A stretch of 64,000 nt of DNA from Methanosarcina barkeri MS (GTDB lineage: Archaea > Halobacteriota > Methanosarcinia > Methanosarcinales > Methanosarcinaceae): assembly GCF_000970025.1 (NCBI RefSeq), contig NZ_CP009528.1, forward strand, positions 558,001-622,000. Reading direction: 5' to 3'. A program made the translations under genes and the position numbers. The notes beneath the pieces are model-generated. The model searched no databases, was not told the origin of the DNA, and was given only the letters and a program-made list of their open reading frames with translations. Shown here in pieces: positions 1 through 8,195 of the stretch. Numbering within the stretch: the first letter of the stretch is position 1; every line of letters starts with the position of its first letter.

Positions 1-196
1 GACAAAACCTCTCTCAAAAAAATTATTACTGAGTTTATCCAGGCTTCCTGAGGAAAAAAAGTCTGTGGTGATCCTTATTTTTGGAATAAACGTTATTAGG
101 CGTCCTACCAAGCCAGAATTGTAATCTTTATGGCTCATAACTGTATTATAAAACTCAGTGATGATTATAAATAAGTTGAATCCCTAAGTATGATTT

Positions 197-454
197 ATGG
201 TAGTTGGAATTATAGAAGTTTTAGTACTGATTCTGGCAATCTTAGCGGCCTATATCTTGTATAAAGTCCTGCAGACCGCAACCAGTCTTGCAATAAATGC
301 AGTACTTGGAATCTTAGTCCTTATGGCGGCAAAACTTTTGCTTGGACTTGAAATCGCAATTACCTGGGTAGCAGTTCTTATCTGCGCAATCGGGGGTATT
401 TTCGGAGCGCTTGTTATAATTGTGCTGAGTTATTTGAAAATAGCTTTCGTATAA
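197..454 (+). CDS. BofA-family small membrane protein
   Basis: 85-residue, almost wholly hydrophobic protein with three predicted membrane segments (about residues 4-24, 32-50, 55-80). Length and layout fit the pro-sigmaK processing inhibitor BofA family, which has many archaeal members of unknown role; there is no sigmaK in archaea, so only the family name transfers. A TATA-like stretch at about 163-175 lies about 25 bp before the ATG and no Shine-Dalgarno is visible, so the mRNA may be leaderless. An upstream ATG at 190 is in another frame. Confidence 0.75.
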   Translation: MVVGIIEVLVLILAILAAYILYKVLQTATSLAINAVLGILVLMAAKLLLGLEIAITWVAVLICAIGGIFGALVIIVLSYLKIAFV

Positions 455-529
455 ACCGCTAGACAAAAAACTGTACGGAAGACTGAAAGCTACATGGAGA
501 ATTTTTGATAAAATTTAAAGGGAAGGCAT

Positions 530-1210
530 TCAAGTTTTCCTAAAGATTCCTTTTATCAGATGCCTTCTATAAACTTTCCCTTTGAAATTTTTTTCTTTTA
601 TTACATCTTCCAGCTCCATAATTTCAAATCCCTTGAAAAGTGTTCTGACTTCTTCTTTAGTAAAGTAGTGGTAGATTATCCCGTTTTGTCGGGAAAAAGT
701 CCTTTCTTCACAATGGATTGAAGGTTCTCCTCCACAACGCATATCTTTATAGCCGAATGCCTCGAAGAAGAAAAAACCGCCTTTTCGGAGTATAGAACTG
801 AACTCTTCAACAGCGGATTCCCTTTCTTTTTTAAAGAGATGCTGAAGTACTCCGTAACAGAGAATTCCATCAAAAGTATGGGTTTTGAAGGGCAGGTCCA
901 AGATACTTGCACCAAGGTGTTCAGCAAACCTGCCGCTCCTTGAAAGCCGAGCTCTGGAACCATTAAGAGCCGTTATAGAAATATCAATTCCTACTGCGTT
1001 GTAATGCCTTGCAAGTTCCCCAAGATATCTCCCATTTCCTGAACCTGCATCAAGAACCGTGGATCCGAGCAGAAGATAAGCCTGGATATCCCGGATAGGG
1101 GCAGGACCGCCCCATTTCAAGTGGGTATATTCTTTGTCCCAGGCCAGAAAATGATTTTTCGTGGAGCTTGCCTGTGAATCTTCTAAGTTAAATGTATCCA
1201 ATTTATTCAT
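530..1210 (-). CDS. Class I SAM-dependent methyltransferase
   Basis: 226 residues with a Rossmann methyltransferase core. Motif I LDAGSGNGRYLGELA is near residues 53-67, an acidic motif II (VGIDIS) follows, then the post-motif DLPFKTHTFDGILCYGVLQHL. It resembles the small-molecule/tRNA methyltransferase superfamily (Methyltransf_11/25); the substrate is unknown. It lies downstream of lysK on the same strand, and its start codon overlaps the first copy of a 17-bp tandem repeat. The repeat therefore occupies the place of a normal ribosome binding site, and no clear Shine-Dalgarno is seen. A downstream start is possible but would remove little of the fold. Confidence 0.85.
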   Translation of the reverse strand: MNKLDTFNLEDSQASSTKNHFLAWDKEYTHLKWGGPAPIRDIQAYLLLGSTVLDAGSGNGRYLGELARHYNAVGIDISITALNGSRARLSRSGRFAEHLGASILDLPFKTHTFDGILCYGVLQHLFKKERESAVEEFSSILRKGGFFFFEAFGYKDMRCGGEPSIHCEERTFSRQNGIIYHYFTKEEVRTLFKGFEIMELEDVIKEKNFKGKVYRRHLIKGIFRKT

Positions 1211-1412
1211 TTTTGCGATTTATCCATTTTTGCGATTTATCCATTTTTGCGATTTATCCATTTTTGCAATTCATCTATTTTTGCGATTTATCCATTTTTG
1301 CAATTCATCTATTTTTGCAATGCATCCATTTTTGCAATGCATCCATTTTTGCAATGCATCCATTTTTGCAATGCATCCATTTTTGCAATTCATCCATTTT
1401 TGCAATTTATCG
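1209..1412. repeat. 17-bp minisatellite, 12 copies
   Basis: Twelve head-to-tail copies of a 17-bp unit (plus strand: ATTTTTGCRATTYATCC, with TGC/TTC variants) start at 1209, 1226, 1243 and so on to 1396, with no indel. The array exactly fills the gap between the lysK stop (1416) and the methyltransferase start (1210). Because 17 is not a multiple of 3, each reading frame samples the same 51-nt cycle, which is why long spurious plus-strand frames appear here. Confidence 0.97.
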
Positions 1413-1415
1413 TGT

Positions 1416-3029
1416 TTATACGTTTATTTCAGGACTGTAATTTGAAGCTTCTTCAAACCTTTCTACCAGAAATTCCTTCTCAAACGAAGATAAGAACCAA
1501 CCGGCTTTGGGGCCTGAACTCTGCCCAAGTAATGAAATATAGATAGCCTTGAAAAGCTCCCTGGGATCAACCTGAGGAGCATGAGCATTCAGCTTTTCTG
1601 CAATCCGTCTGTTCAATTCGGAACCTTCGTCCTTTGCAGAATAGACCAACATATGGTATTCTTCTCCACTAATTTCGTCTCTGGATTCAATAAGGGCTGC
1701 AAAGGCTGAAAGAAAAGCTCTCTGAAGCTCGGACAGTGTTGCTGCCTGTACAGGTACTTTTTCTTTCACTTTAAACTTGGCAAAGGGTGGAGCATAGAGT
1801 TTTAGCCATTTCGATACGTTATCTGCCAGTTCTTTTATACACTTTTTATCTTCAGTTGAAAAACCTGAACGTTTTACGATTTTCAGTACCTGGTCAAAAT
1901 CTCCCCTTGCTACCTGATATATAGTCACCATCTGCTTGAAGGGAATTTCAGACTGGCAGACCCCGGTTGCCCTGGAAAGTTCATACACTCTTCCCTGAAA
2001 AGTTCCAAGTGAAGGATCATTTTCCCTGAACTGCGTCCTGAGTCGTTCGTATTCGTCCACAAGGGAGAGGAGAGGCTGTCCAGGATCAAACTGAATGTGT
2101 TTTTCAGGTTTTGTGCGAATGATCAGGTAGCGAAGAACTTCAGGTGGTACGATTTTCAGCATGTCCGAAATCGAGACAACGACCCCTGTAGAAGAAGACA
2201 TCGCCCCCTGTTTACCAAGCATTATCCACTCATAGACAATTGGGTACGGAGGTTCGTGCCCGAAAATTTCTTTTACTATTCTCTTTCCGGTATCATAAGA
2301 ACCGCCTCTCGAAGCATGGTCTTTTCCGAAAGGCTCGACAGTAACTCCTAAAACTGACCAGCGGGCAGGCCAGTCTACGCGCCAAGTAAGTTTTCCTCCC
2401 CCCGCCATGGGTACGGTTCCGGAGTGCTCGCATGCACAGACATAGTCCACGGTTTCAGCTTCCAGATCAAAACCCGTTACCTTCGTTGTTGTGATCCTTC
2501 CGCATTGATCGCATCTGGGATTAAAAGGGCTCCAATCCGAAGCTACGGTTTTCCCCGATACCTCTTCCAGGATTTTTGCAATGGCATCTCTTTTAACAAG
2601 GGCAGTTTTTATTGCTTCGGTGTATTTACCTGTCTTATACATCTCGTCTGCCCTGTAAACCTTAGGATTAATGCCCAGTCGCCTGAGGGCTTCCAGGAAA
2701 GGTTTCAAGAAATGCTCGGCATAGTTTGCGCAGTTTCCACAGGGGCAGGGAATTTCGGAGATGGGCTTCCCCACATGTTCTACGTAACTCTCGGGAAGGA
2801 ATGGGTAAACCTTGCGTAGGGGATCATAATTGTCAGCAATATAGATAAAGTCCGCATTCGCTCCCTTATCAACCAGAGCCCGGTAAACAGCATCGGCAGT
2901 CACGACTTCTCTCATGTTGCCTATATGGATGTTCCCCGACGGAGTAATGCCTGTGGCAACAAGATGTTTGCCATTCTTTTTTAACACGTCTTCGGCTATG
3001 ACGTCTGCCCAGTGAATTGTGTCAGCCAT
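1416..3029 (-). CDS. lysK: Class I lysyl-tRNA synthetase
   Basis: Charges tRNA-Lys with lysine; the archaeal class I form (LysRS1). Class I signatures are visible: a HIGH-like [14 protein letters not shown] near residue 30-43 and a KMSKS-like [13 protein letters not shown] near 280. A cysteine pair CxxC (NPRCDQCG) and another Cys cluster (PCPCGNC) suggest structural zinc. The start is set at the ATG preceded by GGTGAG with 4-nt spacing; an upstream TTG in frame at 3047 is less likely. The product is 537 residues, usual for the family. Methanosarcina species are known to carry both class I and class II LysRS besides PylRS; only the class I gene is in this window. Confidence 0.95.
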   Translation of the reverse strand: MADTIHWADVIAEDVLKKNGKHLVATGITPSGNIHIGNMREVVTADAVYRALVDKGANADFIYIADNYDPLRKVYPFLPESYVEHVGKPISEIPCPCGNCANYAEHFLKPFLEALRRLGINPKVYRADEMYKTGKYTEAIKTALVKRDAIAKILEEVSGKTVASDWSPFNPRCDQCGRITTTKVTGFDLEAETVDYVCACEHSGTVPMAGGGKLTWRVDWPARWSVLGVTVEPFGKDHASRGGSYDTGKRIVKEIFGHEPPYPIVYEWIMLGKQGAMSSSTGVVVSISDMLKIVPPEVLRYLIIRTKPEKHIQFDPGQPLLSLVDEYERLRTQFRENDPSLGTFQGRVYELSRATGVCQSEIPFKQMVTIYQVARGDFDQVLKIVKRSGFSTEDKKCIKELADNVSKWLKLYAPPFAKFKVKEKVPVQAATLSELQRAFLSAFAALIESRDEISGEEYHMLVYSAKDEGSELNRRIAEKLNAHAPQVDPRELFKAIYISLLGQSSGPKAGWFLSSFEKEFLVERFEEASNYSPEINV

Positions 3030-3047
3030 ATTTCTCACCAGAATCAA

Positions 3048-3205
3048 GCCTTTTTTGAAAAGGCTTGAGCGAAAACCCCTCTAAGAAGCATGGTACAACC
3101 ATTTTCAAAAAGGTTTGTCGAAAACCTCTAGAATACTATTGAATCCCTAGGTAGTTATTGCAAGCCTTTTTCAAAAAAGGTTTGAACGAAAAACTTTGAA
3201 TTCCC
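3048..3205. repeat. Three tandem degenerate hairpin repeats
   Basis: Upstream of lysK lie three related segments near 3053-3080, 3099-3132 and 3161-3202. Each has an AAGCCTTTTT-type arm, its complement AAAAAGGYTTG, and a tail like (A/T)CGAAAAMC. The first, at about 3048-3069, is an almost perfect palindrome (AAGCCTTTT TTG AAAAGGCTT). A single degenerate half-copy appears near 58862-58880. This looks like a dispersed intergenic hairpin repeat; it could also act on lysK mRNA, since it lies in the probable 5' untranslated region. Confidence 0.7.
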
Positions 3206-3604
3206 TGCATAATTATCGTTTCAACTAATAAACCTTGGGCTAGAAGGCAAGGAACCGGAGCCTGTTTATATTTTGCGTTTTTTGGCAATAAAAGATATAA
3301 ATGGAATCAAAAAGAAATCTCAGGTGCAAAAAATAAAAAAGGAGAAAAATTAATGGAGGTTCAAAGGCAAATTAATTCAGGAGTCTGCAGATTTACGGAG
3401 ATTTAATATGGCACGTTAGTAAACAAATCAAGTAAACTTTATTTGCCAATAAATAAAAGCATGTAAAAATATATAAATATTTCGAAATGGGTCGAATATG
3501 GAAATAAATGGTGAGTAGAGAAAGACAAGCTATGTGAAAACAATATAAAGTTATAGGACCATAAAAAAACATTAAGAAAGAAAAGAATGGATGTGAAACT
3601 CTGG

Positions 3605-3762
3605 AAAATTGGATAGCTCTGGTTAACAATATTCTTGCCTGTATCATCGGTGTCAAGTTTTGCTTTAACAAAAGTAACCTCGGCTTTTGTAAGTCCATCA
3701 TGAGTAAACGCAATTTCCTTTGCTTGGTCTACAGTAACGTCATCCTTTCCGGTGGCAGTTTC
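3605..3762 (-). pseudogene. PepSY-domain gene remnant
   Basis: Reading the minus strand gives about 45 residues ending at upstream stops with no start: DDVTVDQAKEIAFTHDGLTK, then AEVTFVKAKLDTDD. This matches the PepSY pattern (A-K-E-I-A ... H-A-G-L ... V-x-F-x-K-x-K-L-D-x-D-D). It degenerates after a few more residues. No promoter, start codon or complete domain remains, so it is a gene fragment. Identification is by motif memory, not by search. Confidence 0.6.
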
Positions 3763-4211
3763 ATTTCAATGTAAAAACTGACAAAATTCTAGAAATTGCA
3801 GGGATACTGCTTCATTGGTATTACTGGGGGACTCATCCTCTGCAGACATACAACCCCTCTGCAGACATACAACCAGCAATTCTGATTGCTAATAAACAGG
3901 TTATTAAGATTGTAAATACTAAGTTTTCTCCAGGTGCAAATACCTTGCCAGATACAGCAATAGCTACAAGGAAGAGCAGGTTACAGTTGAAGATTCGATG
4001 GATGTATCAGGATAATAAGTAAACTCTCAAAAAAATAGAAAATGACAGCAGGAAAGGTGGTCGCTATTTTATAAGGAAGAACTTTTCGGACCTGCCTGAA
4101 GAGTTTATAGTTATTTTACTGCTGTTTTTTGGCAGGTCCAAGTTTGTTCAATCTTGATCTTGTTTATCCCTGCTGTCGAGGAACATTCAGGCTTCTACCT
4201 GAATTATTTCC
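3763..4211. other. Intergenic region, unrecognised coding debris
   Basis: No intact gene. There is a short 19-bp direct duplication containing CTCTGCAGACATACAA near 3836-3873. A plus-strand open stretch runs from about 3820 to 4021 without a start codon (contains YWGTHPLQTYNPSADIQ and ILIANKQVIKIVNTKF), probably another decayed gene that I cannot name. The end of the region is the 3' flank of mtbB. Confidence 0.5.
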
Positions 4212-5615
4212 TTAAGCTATCTGCTTTCTGAAGAGATTGCAGGAATTAATCTTAATATCAAGCAACTTTTCGATGTTCATCTTTGCAGCAATACCTTTTG
4301 CAGCGCCTGGTACTGACGTTATAATACCAATATCGAGTTCTTCACGCAGTTCGCGCATAACGTGCTCGTCTACGAGGTCCATCTTGTCGACCCCGAGTTT
4401 CTTTGCTACGTATTCTTTTGCCTCGCCTATGCGCATATTCTTTGAGAACTCCATTCTTGCAACAAGGTCTCCTGCAGCTCTCATTCCTGTCATACCTGAA
4501 GCCATTATGTGTGCGATCGGCATACCCAGAGGGTCGCCGACCCCGATCTATATGCCGTCTACGCCTGCAATTTCTACCATTGCTTTGCTCGCCCTTGTAA
4601 CTGCATCAATTGGAGGCGTTTCAAGCATCGGTATTCCGCCCACACCCATTCCCATGTCAACGTGACATGGTATTGGAGATGCTTCGACAGCTGCCTTCAT
4701 GAAAGTAACTGCACGGGCAAGGTTCCAGGCTGAGGTCTTGCTGGTATTGGTGTTGCATACTGGTCCGAAAACATTTGCTCCAGCCTTTGCAACAAGAGGA
4801 GCCTGCTGGTGAGGCCAGAGACCTGCAAGGGTTACTCCGTCGTACTGAAGGTTTCCATGCATACCAAGTACGCATTCTCCAGCCATGCCTGCTTCAATGT
4901 ACATATCAGGGAACTCTTTTCTGAGGGCTTCAATCGCATGGAGTGTACCATACATGTCACCGTCGCCTGCTGCACCGGTTGTGTCGAAGTTGACCCCATC
5001 GGCACCGGAGGCAAAGAGTTTCTGCATAACCCAGACAGTGTCTCTTGTCAGGTGTTCTGCAGCATGTTCCATTGATTCCCAGGCTTCCTGAATCTTGAAA
5101 GCCTTCATGAGGTCGCCAGGGTTCTCGAAAGGTCCATCAGGAGTATAATACAATCCCATGTTTGGCATTGCGCCGTAAAACAACGGAATAACCATGTTCT
5201 GCTGGCAGACTTCCATTGCCTGGCACTCGTTTGATACAACAGGTTTGACAGGCTTGAAGCTGTAATCAATGTGCCCGAGTTCCATTGTGTCAGCACCAAA
5301 AGCACGCTCGTGCGTCATGCAGCCAACTAAACGGCTGGAAGGAATACCAACACCGCTGTTGCCCTGGTCACCGTCAAGCCTGATGGTACCGATGTCGTGT
5401 GTTACAGGAATTTCCATACCCTGTTCGACACTAACAGTCTTGCCGGGCATCATGAGGATCTCTGCAAGCTTGTCCATTTCATTGGCGCTCAGGGCCGGAA
5501 TTTCACCGAGATCGGCAGCATCTGCAGTCCCGGCTTCAATTTCAGACACAATTTTTTCTTTGGTAAGGTAGACACGTTTACCGTCTCCCATACGCAAAGC
5601 GTATTCAGTTGCCAT
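4212..5615 (-). CDS. mtbB: Dimethylamine methyltransferase MtbB (pyrrolysine protein)
   Basis: Transfers a methyl group from dimethylamine to the Co(I) corrinoid of MtbC, releasing monomethylamine. Translation runs 355 codons to an in-frame TAG (complement of 4548-4550), then resumes in the same frame with [19 protein letters not shown] and continues to a true stop: 467 residues with pyrrolysine at 356, the length and UAG position known for MtbB. Both halves fit one TIM-barrel methyltransferase, so this is not a frameshift or two genes. GGAGACTAAAA precedes the ATG. It is the last gene of the mtt/mtb cluster. Expression needs pylT/pylS and the Pyl biosynthesis genes, which are not in this window. 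Confidence 0.96.
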
Positions 5616-5671
5616 TTTTAGTCTCCTTTCTTTTTATTTTAATTCAGATTTAGAAAACTGTATTCTGGGGT

Positions 5672-5821
5672 TCAGAATTGGGATACAAAGGTTCTGGCTT
5701 GCCAGAGAGCTATTATCGCCAGAATAAGGATCAAAACCATCCACAGAATCTTTGCTTCCGGTATGAAGGAATTTGCCCAATATGCATTGTAAGCTGCTAA
5801 AGCCGCTGCTGTTTGCGTCAT
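5672..5821 (-). CDS. 49-residue single-span membrane protein in methylamine operon
   Basis: The start MTQTAAALAAYNAYW is chosen because GGAGGATAAAAAT directly precedes it; a longer in-frame start at 5863 would overlap the upstream gene and lacks this site. One transmembrane helix (about residues 22-40, ILWMVLILILAIIALW) and a short C-terminal tail. It lies between a small winged-helix gene and mtbB, all on the minus strand, with strong translation signals. It could be a partner subunit of the permease MttP or a membrane anchor. Function unknown. Confidence 0.75.
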   Translation of the reverse strand: MTQTAAALAAYNAYWANSFIPEAKILWMVLILILAIIALWQARTFVSQF

Positions 5822-5840
5822 ATTTTTATCCTCCATTGAA

Positions 5841-6137
5841 TCAAACATATCTGAAGCAGGCATCAGAGCCTCGAACTCTGCCGAAATCTGTTATCATATA
5901 CTTGTGCAGTAGAAAGCCTTTTTTGTAGATTCCGTTTTCGTCAACTTTCTGCTCCACATCCTTCAGCATTCCTCCAGACGCCAGTTCAATGATGTCAAAG
6001 TTAATGCTGTCTCTCTGGAAATTGCTCCTCATGTCGTACTCTTCCTGGATCTTCGAAACGATTTCATAGTTCCAGTGTTCGTTTCCGTCCAGGAAAAGTT
6101 CCAGGATTCTGAACTTGATAGGACGATTTTTGCTCAC
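5841..6137 (-). CDS. Small winged-helix-like protein in methylamine operon
   Basis: 98 residues starting at a GTG (MSKNRPIKFRILELFLDG). The start is preferred because GAGGTGA lies 5-6 nt upstream; the GTG three codons earlier overlaps that site. The stop of mttP (TAA, 6139-6141) is one base before this start, so the two are translationally coupled. The pattern KFRILELFLDGNEHWNYEIV ... FDIIELASGGML resembles a winged-helix transcription factor with a predicted recognition helix around 30-55. It may regulate the operon or sense the substrate; that is inference. No cysteine cluster or membrane segment. Confidence 0.75.
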   Translation of the reverse strand: MSKNRPIKFRILELFLDGNEHWNYEIVSKIQEEYDMRSNFQRDSINFDIIELASGGMLKDVEQKVDENGIYKKGFLLHKYMITDFGRVRGSDACFRYV

Positions 6138-6138
6138 T

Positions 6139-7185
6139 TTACTCACCTCTCAGAGTTTCAAGTTCACTTGCGTCTTCAGTAAACATAATGAAACTTCCAG
6201 CGATACAGAGAGCACCGCCTATAATAATAGTCCAATCCGGAACATCTCCAAAGAAGAGGAATAAGAAGATGATAGCACAGAGTCCATAGAGGTTTCCAAT
6301 TCCCTGGCCTCTCCCAACTCCTATAAGTGGAAAAGATTTGTACCATGTAACGTAGCAGAAACCAAAGGTGATACCTGCAAAGACCAAGATCAGTATGGTC
6401 AAAGGATCAAATGCCTGCAGTGCAAACGAGTACATCGGAAAGCCCACAAGTGCAAGAACTGGCACAATGATGATCCACCAAATTATGTTCTCACCAAGGA
6501 AGCGAAGAGTCAACCCGGCATCCGGTTCTGCAATATCAAGACCTTTGCCTGCAATTGCACCTTCAATGCCCCAGCCGGCAGCCGCCATCAAACCTCCGAG
6601 ATATCCTATCCAGGGGACGTTACCTGAAGAAAGTTCAGTAAAAAGTCCACCACCGTAAATAGAAATACCTCCCAGAACGATGACTGCAATACCGATTGCC
6701 GCCCTCTTGGAAATCTTTTCTCCATACCAGTAGTAAGCAAGAATTGAACCCACTACAGGGTAAAGAAGGCCTGCAACAGCTGCAAATGATCCCCCGATAA
6801 AGCCCATAGCAATGAAAGAACCTAGAATTGCCATAGGACCACCGAAGATAGAAGCAAGGAAGAACCACTTGGAGCAGGGATGGAATTCCTTAAGAGTCCT
6901 TACGAGTTCTCCGTATTTTCCAAGTACTCCGTTCCAGACCATAAGTGCCAGCATGACAGCCAATGCATTAAAGGCAGTAATCAGTACGGCAGTCACAACA
7001 AGAGATATGCCGTCTCCACTTGTTTTAGCGATAGCACTACTCATTTCATCAAAAGGGTTAAGAACCCAAACAACGGTTCCTGGCAAATACCAGATTCCCC
7101 AGAATATAGCACAGAAAAAGGCCCACATGTACCCTTTACTGATTTTTCTTTTACTTTCCTGTTTTTTTAAAGCTTTCAAATCCAC
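6139..7185 (-). CDS. mttP: Methylamine permease MttP
   Basis: About 348 residues with roughly ten transmembrane helices, resembling the EamA/drug-metabolite transporter fold. It sits between mtbC and mtbB, the position of mttP in Methanosarcina, where it is thought to import tri-/dimethylamine. The start GTG is favoured because GGAGGGAG lies eight bases upstream; the ATG at 7200 overlaps that site and has none of its own. Charged N-terminus KALKKQESKRKISKGYMW precedes the first helix. About 311 bp with a strong hairpin separates it from mtbC, so it may also have its own promoter or processing site. Confidence 0.88.
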   Translation of the reverse strand: MDLKALKKQESKRKISKGYMWAFFCAIFWGIWYLPGTVVWVLNPFDEMSSAIAKTSGDGISLVVTAVLITAFNALAVMLALMVWNGVLGKYGELVRTLKEFHPCSKWFFLASIFGGPMAILGSFIAMGFIGGSFAAVAGLLYPVVGSILAYYWYGEKISKRAAIGIAVIVLGGISIYGGGLFTELSSGNVPWIGYLGGLMAAAGWGIEGAIAGKGLDIAEPDAGLTLRFLGENIIWWIIIVPVLALVGFPMYSFALQAFDPLTILILVFAGITFGFCYVTWYKSFPLIGVGRGQGIGNLYGLCAIIFLFLFFGDVPDWTIIIGGALCIAGSFIMFTEDASELETLRGE

Positions 7186-7449
7186 GAAAACTCCCTCCAT
7201 TTTTCAGAACGCTGTGGAGTTCCCTCAGGACATAATCTCCAGTCCATCTCCACAACCTGAAAGTGCAGCCCAAAAGCTCCTTTTGCGGGTCTCATATCTC
7301 AGGAATATTTTTCAACTTAGGTTCAAACTTCTATTCAACTGTTGTTTTTTAGCAGTTTTTGTAATATTCCCTTGGGCAATACGATTTGCAAGAACTGTTC
7401 TATCTATATACTGAGCTACAGTCTCACAAAAATGCACAGAATAGAGTGT

Positions 7450-7483
7450 TGCAGAAAATGTATGCTTGAATACATTTTCTGCA
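7450..7483 (-). terminator. Perfect 14-bp stem hairpin between mtbC and mttP
   Basis: TGCAGAAAATGTAT (7450-7463), six-base loop, then the exact complement ATACATTTTCTGCA (7470-7483). It lies 29 bp after the mtbC stop on the transcribed strand. No long U-tract follows on the minus strand, so RNA processing or transcript stabilisation is as likely as termination. It could set unequal expression of mttC-mttB-mtbC versus mttP and mtbB. Confidence 0.75.
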
Positions 7484-7511
7484 GTTAAAACCGTTTTTTA
7501 AGGCTGCTTTA

Positions 7512-8165
7512 TCAGACATTCAGGGCTGCTTTTACCTTGGCGACTGCGTCATTAGCGCTTTCACCATAGATATCTGCGCCGATCTTGTCTGCCCAGTCCT
7601 GGGTAACAGGAGCGCCACCGACCATGGTCTTTACCTGGTCGCGAACACCTGCTTCTTTCAGCTGTTCCTCAATCTGGATCTGGTTGACCATCGTGGTTGT
7701 CATAAGTGCGGAGGATGCAACAACCTGGGGTTTGAGTTCTTTTACTTTTTCTACAAAAGTGTTAATTGGGACATCTCTTCCGAGGTCCACTACTTTGAAA
7801 CCTGCAATGTTAAGCATGGAAGCTACAATATCCTTTCCGATGGAGTGGATGTCGCCTTCGATGGTTCCGATAGCAACGGTTCCGAGGCTTTTGGTTTGAG
7901 ACTTGCGCTTTTCCATTTCAGGGGTGATAACTTTTATACCGGAATTCATTGCCTCAGCAGCTGCAAGTACATGTGGCAGGAAAAGTTCGCCCTGGCCGAA
8001 TTTTTCTCCTACTTCTTCCATGCCTGCGGTAAAGCCTTTCTCAATAAGCTCTACGGGGTCAATTCCTGCAGCAAGGGCTTCATTTGCTACTTCTTCTGCA
8101 AGTTCATCGTCAAAATCGGTGATTGCTTCTTTTGCTTTTGCAATGATTTCTTCTTTGTTTGCCAT
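7512..8165 (-). CDS. mtbC: Dimethylamine corrinoid protein MtbC
   Basis: Accepts the methyl group from MtbB on its cobamide and passes it to the methylcobamide:CoM methyltransferase MtbA (not in window). 217 residues: N-terminal helical cap (about 1-90) and B12-binding Rossmann domain with EGDIHSIGKDIV (the D-x-H-x-x-G base-off ligand loop, near residue 105), the SALMTTTM segment and [28 protein letters not shown] precedes the ATG. Only 30 bp separate it from mttB. Assigned to dimethylamine rather than trimethylamine by gene order (mttC-mttB-mtbC) and sequence; it is paralogous to MttC. Confidence 0.93.
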   Translation of the reverse strand: MANKEEIIAKAKEAITDFDDELAEEVANEALAAGIDPVELIEKGFTAGMEEVGEKFGQGELFLPHVLAAAEAMNSGIKVITPEMEKRKSQTKSLGTVAIGTIEGDIHSIGKDIVASMLNIAGFKVVDLGRDVPINTFVEKVKELKPQVVASSALMTTTMVNQIQIEEQLKEAGVRDQVKTMVGGAPVTQDWADKIGADIYGESANDAVAKVKAALNV

Positions 8166-8195
8166 TTTTAGATCTCCTGAATATCTGAATATTAA

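Noticed and set aside
1161-1546. Three overlapping plus-strand ORFs rich in IHFC/FAMHP repeats
   Set aside because: Produced by the 17-bp tandem array, which keeps all three frames open; no start signals and they are antisense to lysK and the methyltransferase.
3393-3713. 106-residue minus-strand ORF
   Set aside because: Its frame runs alongside the PepSY remnant, which is in another frame; its sequence is hydrophobic nonsense without a ribosome site.
4212-5615. mtbB as a disrupted pseudogene (two ORFs)
   Set aside because: The break is a single UAG with perfect frame continuity and conserved sequence on both sides, as in all known MtbB; it is a Pyl codon.
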